NCBI GenBank assembly: GCA_964370845.1
Contig: CAYJLB010000017.1
Coordinates: 1 to 39,780, forward strand
Reading direction: 5' to 3'
Length of the DNA stretch: 39,780 nt
Source of the DNA: CAYJLB01 sp964370845
Lineage (GTDB): Bacteria; Bacillota; Clostridia; Oscillospirales; Ruminococcaceae
The notes beneath the pieces are model-generated. The model saw nothing but the letters and a program-made list of their open reading frames with translations. It had not been told where the DNA came from and did not search any database. Made by a program: the position numbers and the translations under genes. Shown here in pieces: positions 31,811-39,678 of this stretch (within the stretch, counting starts at the first letter, position 1; the number at the start of each line of letters is the position of its first letter).

Positions 31811-33577
31811 ATGGCAAGAAATAGATTTGACGTGGACGAAACCCTTGAAACCCCCTTTAGTATGAAACATTTGAAAAGAGCTTTTAAATATATTGGTTTG
31901 AGAAAATATAGAATGATTTTTGCATTGGCATTATCTATATTATCAGTAGTTTCGGCACTTTTTAGTCCTATGATTTTCCAACACGTTGTTGACGTAACTG
32001 TTCCGAACAAGGATTATAATGAACTTTGGTTACTTGCAGGATTGCTTGCGTTATGTATTGGGCTTAGTATACTTTTTTCCACTTTAAGAGGAAGAATTAT
32101 GACTGTGGTTGGACAGGAGATTATTTATGATATAAGGAGAGATTTATTTGAACATCTTCAAAAATTGCCTTTTCAATATTATGATGACCGCCCACACGGA
32201 AAAATTTTAGTAAGAGTTGTAAACTATGTAAACAGTGTGTCCGATATGCTTTCAAACGGACTTATTAACTTTATTTTAGAAATATTCAATATTATTTTTA
32301 TTATAGTTTTTATGCTTATAACTGATGTACGATTAACTTTAGTTGTTGTGTCGGGTGTGCCTGTTTTCTTATTATTTTTGTTTTTGATTAAACCAAAACA
32401 AAGAAAAGCTTGGCAAAATGTAAGTAACAAAAACTCTAACCTTAACGCTTATTTACAAGAGTCTATTGACGGAACAAAAATTACTCAAGGTTTTACTCGT
32501 GAAAAAGTAAATGCTGATATTTTTGAAAAGTTAAATAGAGCAAGCTCAAAGGCTCATATGCAAGCGATGTATATTTCCAACTCGGTTTGGGTTCTTGTTG
32601 ATAATATTACAGTTGTTGTTGTAAGTTTAATGTATTTAATCGGAATTGCTTGGACTTTGCCTGTAGTTACTGTTGGTACTTTAATGGCAATGGGTGGCTA
32701 TGCTTGGAGATTTTGGCAGCCTATTCTAACTTTGTCAAATATTTACAACACATTTATTAATGGTATAGCTTATTTGGAGCGTATTTTTGAAACTATTGAT
32801 GAACCTGTTTTGGTTACAGATGTAGAAAATGCCCCTGACTTACCTGACCTTGAGGGAAGTGTTACATTTGAAGATGTTACTTTCTCTTATGACGGAAATA
32901 TTAATATTTTACAAAATATGGATATGAACGTTAAAGCAGGCGAAAGTATTGCTTTAGTTGGCCCTACTGGTGCTGGAAAAACTACTGTTGTAAACCTTAT
33001 TTCAAGATTTTATAATATCAATGGCGGTAGAATTTTAATTGACGGAAAAGATATTTCTTTACATACCTTACATTCATTACGTTCGCAAATGGGAATAATG
33101 CTTCAAGATAGTTTTATTTTCGCTGGTACAATAGCTGAAAACATTAAGTATGGAAAGCTTGATGCTACTGAGGAAGAAGTAATTGAAGCTTGTAAGACAG
33201 TTTGTGCTCACGATTTTATTTCCGAAATGGAACGTGGCTATGAAACGGAAGTAAGTGAACGTGGAAGTATGCTTTCACAAGGGCAAAAACAACTTATTTC
33301 TTTTGCTCGAACTTTGCTTTCTGACCCTAAAATATTGATTTTGGACGAAGCTACTTCTTCTATTGACGCAAAAACTGAACGTGACTTGCAAATGGGCTTA
33401 AATAACCTACTTAAAGGGCGAACTTCATTTATTATTGCACATAGGTTGTCAACAATCAAAAATTGTGATAAAATAATGTATATATCCGATAAGGGAATTG
33501 CTGAATGCGGTTCTCACGATGAATTGCTTGCATTAAAGGGCAATTACTACAAATTATACACGGCTCAATTGGATTAG
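31811..33577 (+). CDS. ABC exporter half-transporter, catalytic-site subunit
   Basis: 588 residues, membrane domain (about 25-320) plus ATPase. Walker A GPTGAGKTT near 385, signature LSQGQKQL, Walker B ILILDEATSSID with the catalytic Glu, and switch IIAHRLST. The LSQGQ signature would face the degenerate Walker site of the first subunit; the intact Walker site would face the first subunit's LSGGQ. It starts 26 bp after the first gene, with GAAAGGAAGGTGAG as the ribosome site. Confidence 0.93.
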   Translation: MARNRFDVDETLETPFSMKHLKRAFKYIGLRKYRMIFALALSILSVVSALFSPMIFQHVVDVTVPNKDYNELWLLAGLLALCIGLSILFSTLRGRIMTVVGQEIIYDIRRDLFEHLQKLPFQYYDDRPHGKILVRVVNYVNSVSDMLSNGLINFILEIFNIIFIIVFMLITDVRLTLVVVSGVPVFLLFLFLIKPKQRKAWQNVSNKNSNLNAYLQESIDGTKITQGFTREKVNADIFEKLNRASSKAHMQAMYISNSVWVLVDNITVVVVSLMYLIGIAWTLPVVTVGTLMAMGGYAWRFWQPILTLSNIYNTFINGIAYLERIFETIDEPVLVTDVENAPDLPDLEGSVTFEDVTFSYDGNINILQNMDMNVKAGESIALVGPTGAGKTTVVNLISRFYNINGGRILIDGKDISLHTLHSLRSQMGIMLQDSFIFAGTIAENIKYGKLDATEEEVIEACKTVCAHDFISEMERGYETEVSERGSMLSQGQKQLISFARTLLSDPKILILDEATSSIDAKTERDLQMGLNNLLKGRTSFIIAHRLSTIKNCDKIMYISDKGIAECGSHDELLALKGNYYKLYTAQLD

Positions 33578-33602
33578 ACATCTTGAAAGGAATGGATTAA
33601 AT

Positions 33603-34277
33603 ATGAAAACTATTGGAATTATCGGCGCAATGCCATCGGAATTAAAAGATTTGAGGGAGGCACTTGGTGAAGCTGAAATTATTAAAGCTGGCTCTTACGA
33701 ATTTTATGTAAATATGGTGGGAGATAAGAAGATTGTCAACGTTTGTTGTGGTGTTGCAAAAGTAAACTCTGCTGTTGCTACACAATTACTTATTGATAAA
33801 TTTGAAGTTGACTGCGTAATCAATACTGGTATCGCTGGCGGTGTTGGTGGAGATGTTAAGGTTTGTGACATTGTAATTTCTACTGACGTTATGCACCACG
33901 ATGTTACCCCAAGATTTTTGGCTAATTACCCACCGTACAACAACTGCTTTAAAGCAAGTGAAGAATTAATTGAAATGGCTAAAAAAGCTTGTGAGGCTAA
34001 TGATAAAAAATATCACACTGGTAGAGTTGTTTCAGGGGAACAATTTATCTCTGACAGCGTATTGAAACAGGCTATTATTGACGATTTTGCTCCTTTAGCT
34101 GTAGATATGGAAAGTGCTGCTGTTGGGCACACTGCTTATAGAAATGAAATTCCATTTGTTATTATTCGTTGCGTTTCAGATAATGCTGATGACGAGGGCG
34201 AAATGACTTATGATGAGTTTGAAATTATTGCAGCAAAAACGGTTGCTGATGTAGTTTTGACTATTATCAATGGTTAA
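33603..34277 (+). CDS. mtnN: 5'-methylthioadenosine / S-adenosylhomocysteine nucleosidase
   Basis: Splits MTA and SAH to adenine and the thioribose/ribosyl homocysteine, recycling SAM by-products. 224 residues. N-terminal GIIGAMPSEL with the catalytic Glu13, NTGIAGG, SGEQFISD and DMESAAVGH with the purine-binding Asp and ribose-binding Glu. GAAAGGA before ATG 33603. It lies 25 bp after the ABC pair, so probably on the same transcript, and is followed by a strong terminator. Confidence 0.95.
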   Translation: MKTIGIIGAMPSELKDLREALGEAEIIKAGSYEFYVNMVGDKKIVNVCCGVAKVNSAVATQLLIDKFEVDCVINTGIAGGVGGDVKVCDIVISTDVMHHDVTPRFLANYPPYNNCFKASEELIEMAKKACEANDKKYHTGRVVSGEQFISDSVLKQAIIDDFAPLAVDMESAAVGHTAYRNEIPFVIIRCVSDNADDEGEMTYDEFEIIAAKTVADVVLTIING

Positions 34278-34303
34278 GGTTTAGTTTTATTTGTAAATGT
34301 ATT

Positions 34304-34328
34304 AGGGACGGATTTTCCGTCCCTTTTA
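34304..34328 (+). terminator. Intrinsic terminator of mtnN
   Basis: AGGGACGG-ATTTT-CCGTCCCT, a perfect 8-bp stem followed by TTTTATTTTG, 27 bp after the stop. Confidence 0.92.
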
Positions 34329-34455
34329 TTTTGTTTATAATTAAGTTTATGAGGTTATTATATTTGGTGGAGTTGTCCGCTTGTTTGCTATTGTTCAAAA
34401 GATAAAATTTTCCGTATTTTTCTAAATTTACAATTTTTCAAAATACTACTTTTAA

Positions 34456-34537
34456 CGTCGCAAAAAATATCTCTATTATCATTTTATTTGACTTTTTCAT
34501 TAGTGTACTATTAATTGTTTGTATGTTTTTTGCGACG
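34456..34537. repeat. 12-bp perfect inverted repeat, arms 58 bp apart
   Basis: CGTCGCAAAAAA (34456-34467) and TTTTTTGCGACG (34526-34537). The AT-rich interval contains a TTGACT but no reading frame. The function is unknown. Confidence 0.6.
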
Positions 34538-34588
34538 GTTAGTTTTGATTTTTATTTTTTCGACTGCTGGCGTTTACTTCTAGAATTT

Positions 34589-34652
34589 CGACCATTGCGA
34601 TGGTCGAGCAAGGACTCTGTCCCTGCACCCTGCAAGCCTTTAAAAAAGGCTT
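34589..34652. repeat. Two adjacent short hairpins
   Basis: CGACCAT-TGCG-ATGGTCG (34589-34606) and AAGCCTTT-AAA-AAAGGCTT (34634-34652), with GGACTCTGTCCCTGCACC between them. The middle part resembles the reverse complement of the GGGACAGGGCTCTG segment of the array at 12 kb. They read as pieces of a composite intergenic repeat. Confidence 0.5.
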
Positions 34653-34710
34653 GACCTAAACTTTATCTTGTGTAGCTTTTACTTTTGTTTTTCTATTATA
34701 CAACCTATAG

Positions 34711-34785
34711 CCTCGCAGAAACAAAATTAACCTCTTTTGCTTTGTTCGGTGCGGGCATAACAGCGGGGTTGCCCCGCAAGAGGTT
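34711..34785 (-). repeat. Dispersed repeat copy, reverse orientation
   Basis: Read on the minus strand: GCGGGGCAACCCCGC hairpin (34763-34777), GTTATGCCCGCAC, a variable middle, then GTTTCTGCGAGG (34711-34722). The same order occurs in the 12-kb array. Here AACCTCTT (34729-34736) and AAGAGGTT (34778-34785) also frame the copy as an 8-bp inverted repeat. Confidence 0.7.
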
Positions 34786-34834
34786 ACAAAAAGGAAACAA
34801 TTAACACAATATCATTACAAAAGTAGCTATTTTA

Positions 34835-34863
34835 TTGACAAATGGCTTTTTTGTTGTTAAAAT
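34835..34863 (+). promoter_or_regulatory. SigA promoter of the PASTA pseudokinase gene
   Basis: TTGACA (34835-34840), 17-nt spacer, TAAAAT (34858-34863). The predicted leader is about 140 nt. Confidence 0.75.
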
Positions 34864-34920
34864 GTATTATGAGTTAATGTGTAAATGTTCTAATTAGTAT
34901 GAAATTTACCATTTAAAATT

Positions 34921-34985
34921 GCTCCACAATTTAGTTTGGGGGAGCAGTAATATAGATACTATAGTAAGAGCAGATTTTTGCTCTT
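34921..34985 (+). promoter_or_regulatory. Structured leader of the pseudokinase gene
   Basis: Two hairpins: GCTCC (34921-34925) with GGAGC (34941-34945), and AAGAGCA (34966-34972) with TGCTCTT (34979-34985), the latter ending 23 nt before the ATG. An imperfect T-tract follows, so partial termination is possible. I recognise no riboswitch. Confidence 0.35.
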
Positions 34986-35008
34986 TAAAATTTTATTAGG
35001 GTGTGACT

Positions 35009-36748
35009 ATGGAGCAAAAAAATAATTTATGTATGAGTTGTATGGAAAAACTTGATGTTGATGGGAATTGTCCTAGTTGTAAACACAATAGTTTTACCTA
35101 TGATGTGGGAACTTTTTTGCCTGCTAAAACAACCGTCGGAAAAAGATATATAATTGGTAATAGAAAAACGAATAATTACGAAAGTGTTCTTTATATTGGT
35201 TATGACACCTCCACTAAAAGCAAAGTTTTTATTAGGGAATTTTTCCCTGAAAATATGGCTGTGCGTGAGGGGAAAGTTGTTAATCCGAATAAGGATTCTT
35301 TAGTTACTTATAAAAGTTATCTTGCTGAATTTTTTGACCTTTACCGTTCTTTGGTGAAGATGAAAACTATTAAGCAACTTATTCATGTTACTGATTTATT
35401 TTATGAGAATGGAACGGCGTACGCTGTTTACAAATACTTTGATGCAATTACTTTTGAGGAGTATTTAAAACGAAGTGGCGGTTTTATCCCGTGGGAAAAA
35501 CTTAAAGATTTGCTACCGTCAATTATGACAACTTTAAGTCTTTTTCATAATGACCACAAATACCATTTAGGTATTAGTACAACTACAATTTTTATTACTG
35601 AAAATGAGGAAATTAAGCTTGCTGGATTTTCTATTGTTGAGGAAAGAATGCACGGAACTTCTCTTGTTCCGGAGCTGTTTTCGGGATATTCTGCTCCCGA
35701 ACAATATAGCGACAAGGAAAATGTTGGGATAGGAACGGATATTTACTCTATTTGCGCGGTAATTTATCGTGCTTTAACGGGAGTTGTTTTACCTGAGGCT
35801 CATTTAAGAAAAGAAAACGACACTGTGCTTGACTGCAACGATATAGTGGAAAGTATTAATCCTTTGATTTCAAGTGCAATTAGAAAAGGGATTTCTGTCA
35901 AAAAAGAGGATAGATTTAGGTCTATAAGCGAGCTTGTTGGAACTTTATTTACCGAGAGCATAACACCTTTAATCCACGAAAAAAAGGGCAGTACAATTTC
36001 TTTTACAAAAGTTCCTACTTCCAAAAAGCAAGAAAAAATAGTTGAATATAAAAATAAATTGTCCCTTGTAATTTATTCAAGTGTTGTTTCTGTTTTGTTT
36101 GTGGCTACTTTGTCGGTGCTGATTTTCACTTCGCTTGCAAATGCTAATGATTTAAGTGCACAAAGCCAAACTTTGGCAGGAGAAAGCACTACTACTGAAA
36201 TGAAAATGGATAGCGAAACTTTGGGAAGCGGAAGCGAAGTGCAGAGTGAAGTTTATTCAAACGAATTTCCTGTTGCTGCACTTAATGCTGAAAATCTTAA
36301 TATCGAAGTAACTGATGATGAATTTATTCTTCCAAGTTTTGTAGGATATAGTTATGAGTCTTTGCAAAATCTAAGAGAAGTTAATGAAATATTGGAAATT
36401 ACTACTTCTATGGAATATAGTGACGAATACGAGCAAGGTGTTGTAATTGACCAAGGAATTGCGGAAGGTTCTAGAATTGTTATTGGTTCAACTATTAATC
36501 TTGTTGTAAGCAGAGGGTCGAGCAATGTGGAAGTTCCATCTTTTGAGGGGCTGACAAAAAAAGAGTATTTGGATTTGCTTGATTCTATGAATATTAAATA
36601 TGATGTCGAATATTCTCAGTTATATGGGACTGCTACTGATACTATTTTGAATGTTAGTATTGATCCTGGGAAAGAATTTGATGTTACTGGAAATAAAACT
36701 TTGATAGTTTATTTAGCTCAAGATATGGCAATTTACAGTAATGAATAG
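35009..36748 (+). CDS. Membrane PASTA protein with zinc ribbon and degenerate kinase domain
   Basis: 579 residues. An N-terminal zinc ribbon (C8, C11, C21, C24) leads into a Ser/Thr kinase-like domain (about 40-320), a membrane helix (352-376), a Ser/Thr-rich spacer, and two PASTA domains (about 436-503 and 505-575). The kinase catalytic positions are lost. The glycine loop reads GNRKTNNYES. The VAIK lysine is Arg76 (VFIREFFP). HRD is HLG (186-188). The HRDxxxxN asparagine is Thr193. DFG is GFS (206-208). APE (229-231) is kept. Active relatives with the same ribbon read VAIKEYFP and HRDIS. It therefore looks like a PknB-related pseudokinase that may sense muropeptides. ATG 35009 was chosen over GTG 35003 because of the AGGG spacing. 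Own promoter and terminator. Confidence 0.85.
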   Translation: MEQKNNLCMSCMEKLDVDGNCPSCKHNSFTYDVGTFLPAKTTVGKRYIIGNRKTNNYESVLYIGYDTSTKSKVFIREFFPENMAVREGKVVNPNKDSLVTYKSYLAEFFDLYRSLVKMKTIKQLIHVTDLFYENGTAYAVYKYFDAITFEEYLKRSGGFIPWEKLKDLLPSIMTTLSLFHNDHKYHLGISTTTIFITENEEIKLAGFSIVEERMHGTSLVPELFSGYSAPEQYSDKENVGIGTDIYSICAVIYRALTGVVLPEAHLRKENDTVLDCNDIVESINPLISSAIRKGISVKKEDRFRSISELVGTLFTESITPLIHEKKGSTISFTKVPTSKKQEKIVEYKNKLSLVIYSSVVSVLFVATLSVLIFTSLANANDLSAQSQTLAGESTTTEMKMDSETLGSGSEVQSEVYSNEFPVAALNAENLNIEVTDDEFILPSFVGYSYESLQNLREVNEILEITTSMEYSDEYEQGVVIDQGIAEGSRIVIGSTINLVVSRGSSNVEVPSFEGLTKKEYLDLLDSMNIKYDVEYSQLYGTATDTILNVSIDPGKEFDVTGNKTLIVYLAQDMAIYSNE

Positions 36749-36751
36749 CAT

Positions 36752-36798
36752 AAAAAGATAAGAAAATTGTTGAAAAGCATATTTCTTATCTTTTTTTC
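36752..36798 (+). terminator. Terminator of the pseudokinase gene
   Basis: AAAAAGATAAGAAA (36752-36765) pairs perfectly with TTTCTTATCTTTTT (36782-36795), continuing into a T-run. It begins 4 bp after the stop codon. Confidence 0.85.
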
Positions 36799-36807
36799 TT
36801 ATAATAA

Positions 36808-36836
36808 TTGACATAAGATACTGGATATGTTACACT
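36808..36836 (+). promoter_or_regulatory. SigA-type promoter of pfkA
   Basis: TTGACA (36808-36813), 17-nt spacer, TACACT (36831-36836). The leader is about 95 nt. Confidence 0.6.
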
Positions 36837-36939
36837 ATATTTGGACGTGTTTTATGTGAATAAAGCACAAAGTAATTGATGTGTATAGTCGTTTTTGGCA
36901 CTAGATGTCCTATGGATAAACTTGAGAGGGAGAACTTTT

Positions 36940-37902
36940 ATGAGCAAAACTATTGGTATTTTAACAAGTGGTGGAGATGCACCAGGAATGAATGCTGCTA
37001 TTAGAGCGGTAACAAGAGCTGCTATTAAGCAAGGTATGAAGGTAAAAGGTATAAAAAGAGGGTATGACGGTCTTTTAAAAGGCGATATGGTCGATTTTTC
37101 TGAAAGAACTGTTTCCGATATTATTCAAAAAGGTGGAACAATTCTTTATACTGCTAGAAGTGCTGAATTTAGAGAGCAAGCTGGTGTTTTAAAGGGTGCT
37201 GCTGTTGCAAAAGAAAATGGTTTAGACGGTATTGTTGTAATTGGTGGTGACGGTTCATTTAGAGGGGCTGCGGACCTTTCTGCTGCAGGAATTCCTTGCG
37301 TTGGTATTCCTGGAACTATTGACAACGATATTGCTTGTAGTGAGTACACTATTGGATATGACACAGCTATGAATACAGCTGCTAAAATGGTGGATAAACT
37401 TCGTGACACTGCACAATCTCATTTTAGATGTTCAGTTGTTGAAGTTATGGGAAGAAATGCAGGTTTTATCGCTGTACATACAGGGATTGCTTGTGGAGCT
37501 TCTGCAATTATCACTGTTGAAGAAAAAGTTGAAATTGAAAAAGTAGTAGAAAAAATCAACAAAACTAAAGCCACTGGGAAAGAACATTTCATAGTTATTG
37601 TTTCTGAAGGTGTTGGCGGTTCAGTTGAAATGGCAAAATACATAGAGGAAAAAACTGGAGTTGAAACAAGAGCTACTATTTTAGGGCATGTTCAACGTGG
37701 TGGTTCACCTACTGTTCGTGATAGAGTTATTGCGACACAAATGGGTTATCACGCAGTAAGTTTGCTAGAACAAGGTATTGGTAACAGGGTTGTTGCTATG
37801 AAAAATAATGAAATTGTTGACTATGATATTCATGAAGCTCTTTCAATGAAAAAGCCTTTTGATTCTCAGCTTTATAAGATTGCAGACGACACTTCATTTT
37901 AA
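36940..37902 (+). CDS. pfkA: ATP-dependent 6-phosphofructokinase
   Basis: Phosphorylates fructose 6-phosphate, the committed step of glycolysis. 320 residues, as in Bacillus and E. coli. ILTSGGDAPGMNAAIRA at the start, GGDGSFRGA, and the catalytic GTIDNDIACSEYTIGYD with its Asp; GHVQRGGSPT near the C-terminus. Gly in the GGDGS loop suggests the ATP rather than the PPi type. GAGAGGGA precedes ATG 36940; the frame extends upstream but lacks a ribosome site there. The THF riboswitch begins 21 bp after the stop, with no terminator seen between. Confidence 0.96.
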   Translation: MSKTIGILTSGGDAPGMNAAIRAVTRAAIKQGMKVKGIKRGYDGLLKGDMVDFSERTVSDIIQKGGTILYTARSAEFREQAGVLKGAAVAKENGLDGIVVIGGDGSFRGAADLSAAGIPCVGIPGTIDNDIACSEYTIGYDTAMNTAAKMVDKLRDTAQSHFRCSVVEVMGRNAGFIAVHTGIACGASAIITVEEKVEIEKVVEKINKTKATGKEHFIVIVSEGVGGSVEMAKYIEEKTGVETRATILGHVQRGGSPTVRDRVIATQMGYHAVSLLEQGIGNRVVAMKNNEIVDYDIHEALSMKKPFDSQLYKIADDTSF

Positions 37903-37923
37903 TTAATAATTTAAATTTTAAAT

Positions 37924-38020
37924 TACAGAGTAGGGAAATGTGCGTTAAGTGTCAAATGAACGGGGAGTTGTCATTTGAACGAAAAGAATTCTTGCGGTAC
38001 ATTTCCCGCATCCCGCTGTG
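37924..38020 (+). ncRNA. Tetrahydrofolate (THF) riboswitch aptamer
   Basis: Conserved pieces in order: GAGTAG, GCGTTAAGTG, GAACGGGGAGTTG, GAACGAAAAG, GCGGT and CCGCATCC, matching the THF (folT) motif. Helices: P1 ACAG (37925-37928) with CTGT (38016-38019); P2 GGGAAATGT (37933-37941) with ACATTTCCC (37999-38007); P3 TCAAATGA (37952-37959) with TCATTTGA (37971-37978). It precedes a folate ECF transporter gene, the classic target. Ligand binding is known for the family and inferred here. Confidence 0.93.
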
Positions 38021-38075
38021 ATTGCATTTTTGATAGAAATATAGAGAAATTTTAGTTTTTCATTTTGGCTCTCAT

Positions 38076-38171
38076 TATGCAAAACAGCATATCATTTTTT
38101 AATCTCACAGATTTTTGTGGGATAATTTTGCTATACTGTTTTTGTGAAGCAGTATAGATACTGTGAGAGGA
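38076..38171 (+). promoter_or_regulatory. Expression platform upstream of folT
   Basis: TCTCACAG (38103-38110) can pair with CTGTGAGA (38161-38168), which runs into the GAGAGGA ribosome site, with the hairpin CTATACTG (38131-38138) / CAGTATAG (38150-38157) inside. TCACAG can instead pair with CTGTGA (38016-38021), the 3' strand of aptamer helix P1. This would be a translational switch. A weak TATGC-GCATA hairpin with ATTTTTT (38076-38100) leaves partial termination possible. Confidence 0.6.
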
Positions 38172-38181
38172 TTGGTCAAAT

Positions 38182-38772
38182 ATGAAAAACTTTATTTTTT
38201 TATTCAAGAGTTCAGCTAGTGAGCTAAAAGACATAAGAGTGCTTGTTACAACGGGAATGCTTGTTGCACTTTCCATAGTGCTTGAGATGTTTACTATAAA
38301 AATTACGCCCGATATATGGATTTCTTTTTCCTTTTTAGCGGTGGCGGTAATTGGTTATTTGTACGGACCTGTGGTTTGTGGACTTGCTAATATTGCAGTT
38401 GATTTCGTTGGTTACCTTTGGGGCGGAGGAGCGGCAAGGTTATATTCACCCCTTTTAGGTTTAGTTGTAGTTTTAGCGGGAATAATCTACGGTGTAGTCC
38501 TTTATAAAAAGCAAATTAAAGTAGGAAATTGTATCTTAGCAAAGGCTACAGTAAATTTAATATGTAATTTTATATTGAATTCTATTATAATTTACACAAG
38601 TTTTGTTGTAAAGAGTTTTGATATTTTTTCTTCTGAACAAGTTTACGGATTTTTAATTTGGATTTCTCCACGATTACTTAAGAATATTGCAATGTTACCC
38701 CTTGAAATATTCTTGTTGTTTATAATATTAAAAACTGTGCAAATGGCGAAACTTAGAATGAAAAAGGCTTAA
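38182..38772 (+). CDS. folT: Folate ECF transporter S component
   Basis: Membrane substrate-binding subunit that captures folate and works with a shared EcfA1/A2/T module, not present in this window. 196 residues, about six hydrophobic helices (first near 20-40: VLVTTGMLVALSIVLEMF). The YLYGPVVCGLANIAVDFVG and GGGAARLYSPLLG stretches resemble FolT-type S components. The THF riboswitch directly upstream is the strongest evidence for folate as substrate. GAGAGGA 10 nt before ATG 38182. Confidence 0.88.
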   Translation: MKNFIFLFKSSASELKDIRVLVTTGMLVALSIVLEMFTIKITPDIWISFSFLAVAVIGYLYGPVVCGLANIAVDFVGYLWGGGAARLYSPLLGLVVVLAGIIYGVVLYKKQIKVGNCILAKATVNLICNFILNSIIIYTSFVVKSFDIFSSEQVYGFLIWISPRLLKNIAMLPLEIFLLFIILKTVQMAKLRMKKA

Positions 38773-38798
38773 ACTTTATTTTGAAAGGTTGGTCATAT

Positions 38799-39599
38799 AT
38801 GAATAATATTGGTTTCATTGGCACTGGGAATATGGGCGGTGCTATTATAAAAGGCATTTTAAATAGCGAAATTTCTTCTAAATCAAAAATATTTGCTTGT
38901 GATTTGGATAAAAATAAATTGGCAGAACTTGAAAAAATTGGAGTAACTCCTCTTTCTGATGCAATGGAAGTTTGCCAAAAATGTAAATACGTTTTTTTAG
39001 CGGTAAAACCTCAAATGTTTGAAGAAGTTTTAGCTGAGATAAAAGAATTTGTTACAACTGAAACTGTTTTAATTTCTATAGCGGCGGGAATTTCTTCTGC
39101 TTACATTAAATCACAAACTATAGCTGAGGCGAAAGTTGTTTTAGTTATGCCAAATACTCCACTTTTGTTAGGTGAAGGGGCAACCGCACTTTCACTTGCC
39201 ACTCCAACTAGCGAGGCAGAATTTAAAGTTGCTTGCGATATTTTTTCCGCTTGTGGAGAAATTGCTGTTATAAACGAGGATAAAATGAAAGAAATTATCC
39301 CAATAAACGGAAGTTCCCCTGCTTTCATATATCTATTTGCAAAAGGCTTTATAGAATATGCGAAAGAGGAGAACATTGACGAAGAACTAGCTAAATCTTT
39401 GTTTGCAAAAACTTTAATTGGTTCAGCAAAAATGATTACGAGTTCAGGTTATTCAATTGACGACCTCATCACAATGGTTTCTTCCCCAGGGGGAACAACT
39501 TTAAAAGGTCTTGAGGAATTAAACAATGGAAAGCTTCTTGAAACGATAGATAAGGCTTGTAAATCGTGTACTAAACGTGCTTATGAACTTTCAAAATAA
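38799..39599 (+). CDS. proC: Pyrroline-5-carboxylate reductase
   Basis: NAD(P)H-dependent last step of proline synthesis. 266 residues. N-terminal Rossmann motif GFIGTGNMGGAIIKG, VFLAVKPQMF, VLVMPNTPLLLGEGATAL and the C-terminal MVSSPGGTTLKGLEEL are diagnostic. A TTG at 38781 opens the frame but lies on the GAAAGG ribosome site, so ATG 38799 is the start. It follows folT by 26 bp and so may be under the same riboswitch-bearing transcript. No terminator is recognised after the stop. Confidence 0.95.
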   Translation: MNNIGFIGTGNMGGAIIKGILNSEISSKSKIFACDLDKNKLAELEKIGVTPLSDAMEVCQKCKYVFLAVKPQMFEEVLAEIKEFVTTETVLISIAAGISSAYIKSQTIAEAKVVLVMPNTPLLLGEGATALSLATPTSEAEFKVACDIFSACGEIAVINEDKMKEIIPINGSSPAFIYLFAKGFIEYAKEENIDEELAKSLFAKTLIGSAKMITSSGYSIDDLITMVSSPGGTTLKGLEELNNGKLLETIDKACKSCTKRAYELSK

Positions 39600-39678
39600 C
39601 TTTTATTTTGTTTGTTTTTGCGGAATGCATACAAAATTGTAATTAATGGACGACCACGGGTTGACCAACAAAATTCGA

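Larger units (their letters stand above)
34325..34834. other. Gene-free intergenic mosaic of inverted repeats
   Basis: No coding frame of note. From left to right it holds a 12-bp inverted repeat 58 bp apart (34456-34537), two strong short hairpins (34589-34606, 34634-34652), and a copy of the dispersed TGCCCGCAC...TCTGCGAGG element in reverse orientation (34711-34785). Base composition is locally less AT-rich between 34560 and 34790. Confidence 0.6.

Noticed and set aside
30024..34277. Toxin export or antibiotic biosynthesis cluster around the ABC pair
   Set aside because: The neighbours are a housekeeping nucleosidase and an acyl-CoA synthetase on the other strand; there is no precursor peptide, modifying enzyme or immunity gene.
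34456..34537. Terminal inverted repeats of an insertion sequence
   Set aside because: The interval is only 58 bp, has no transposase, and no target-site duplication is seen at the outer ends.
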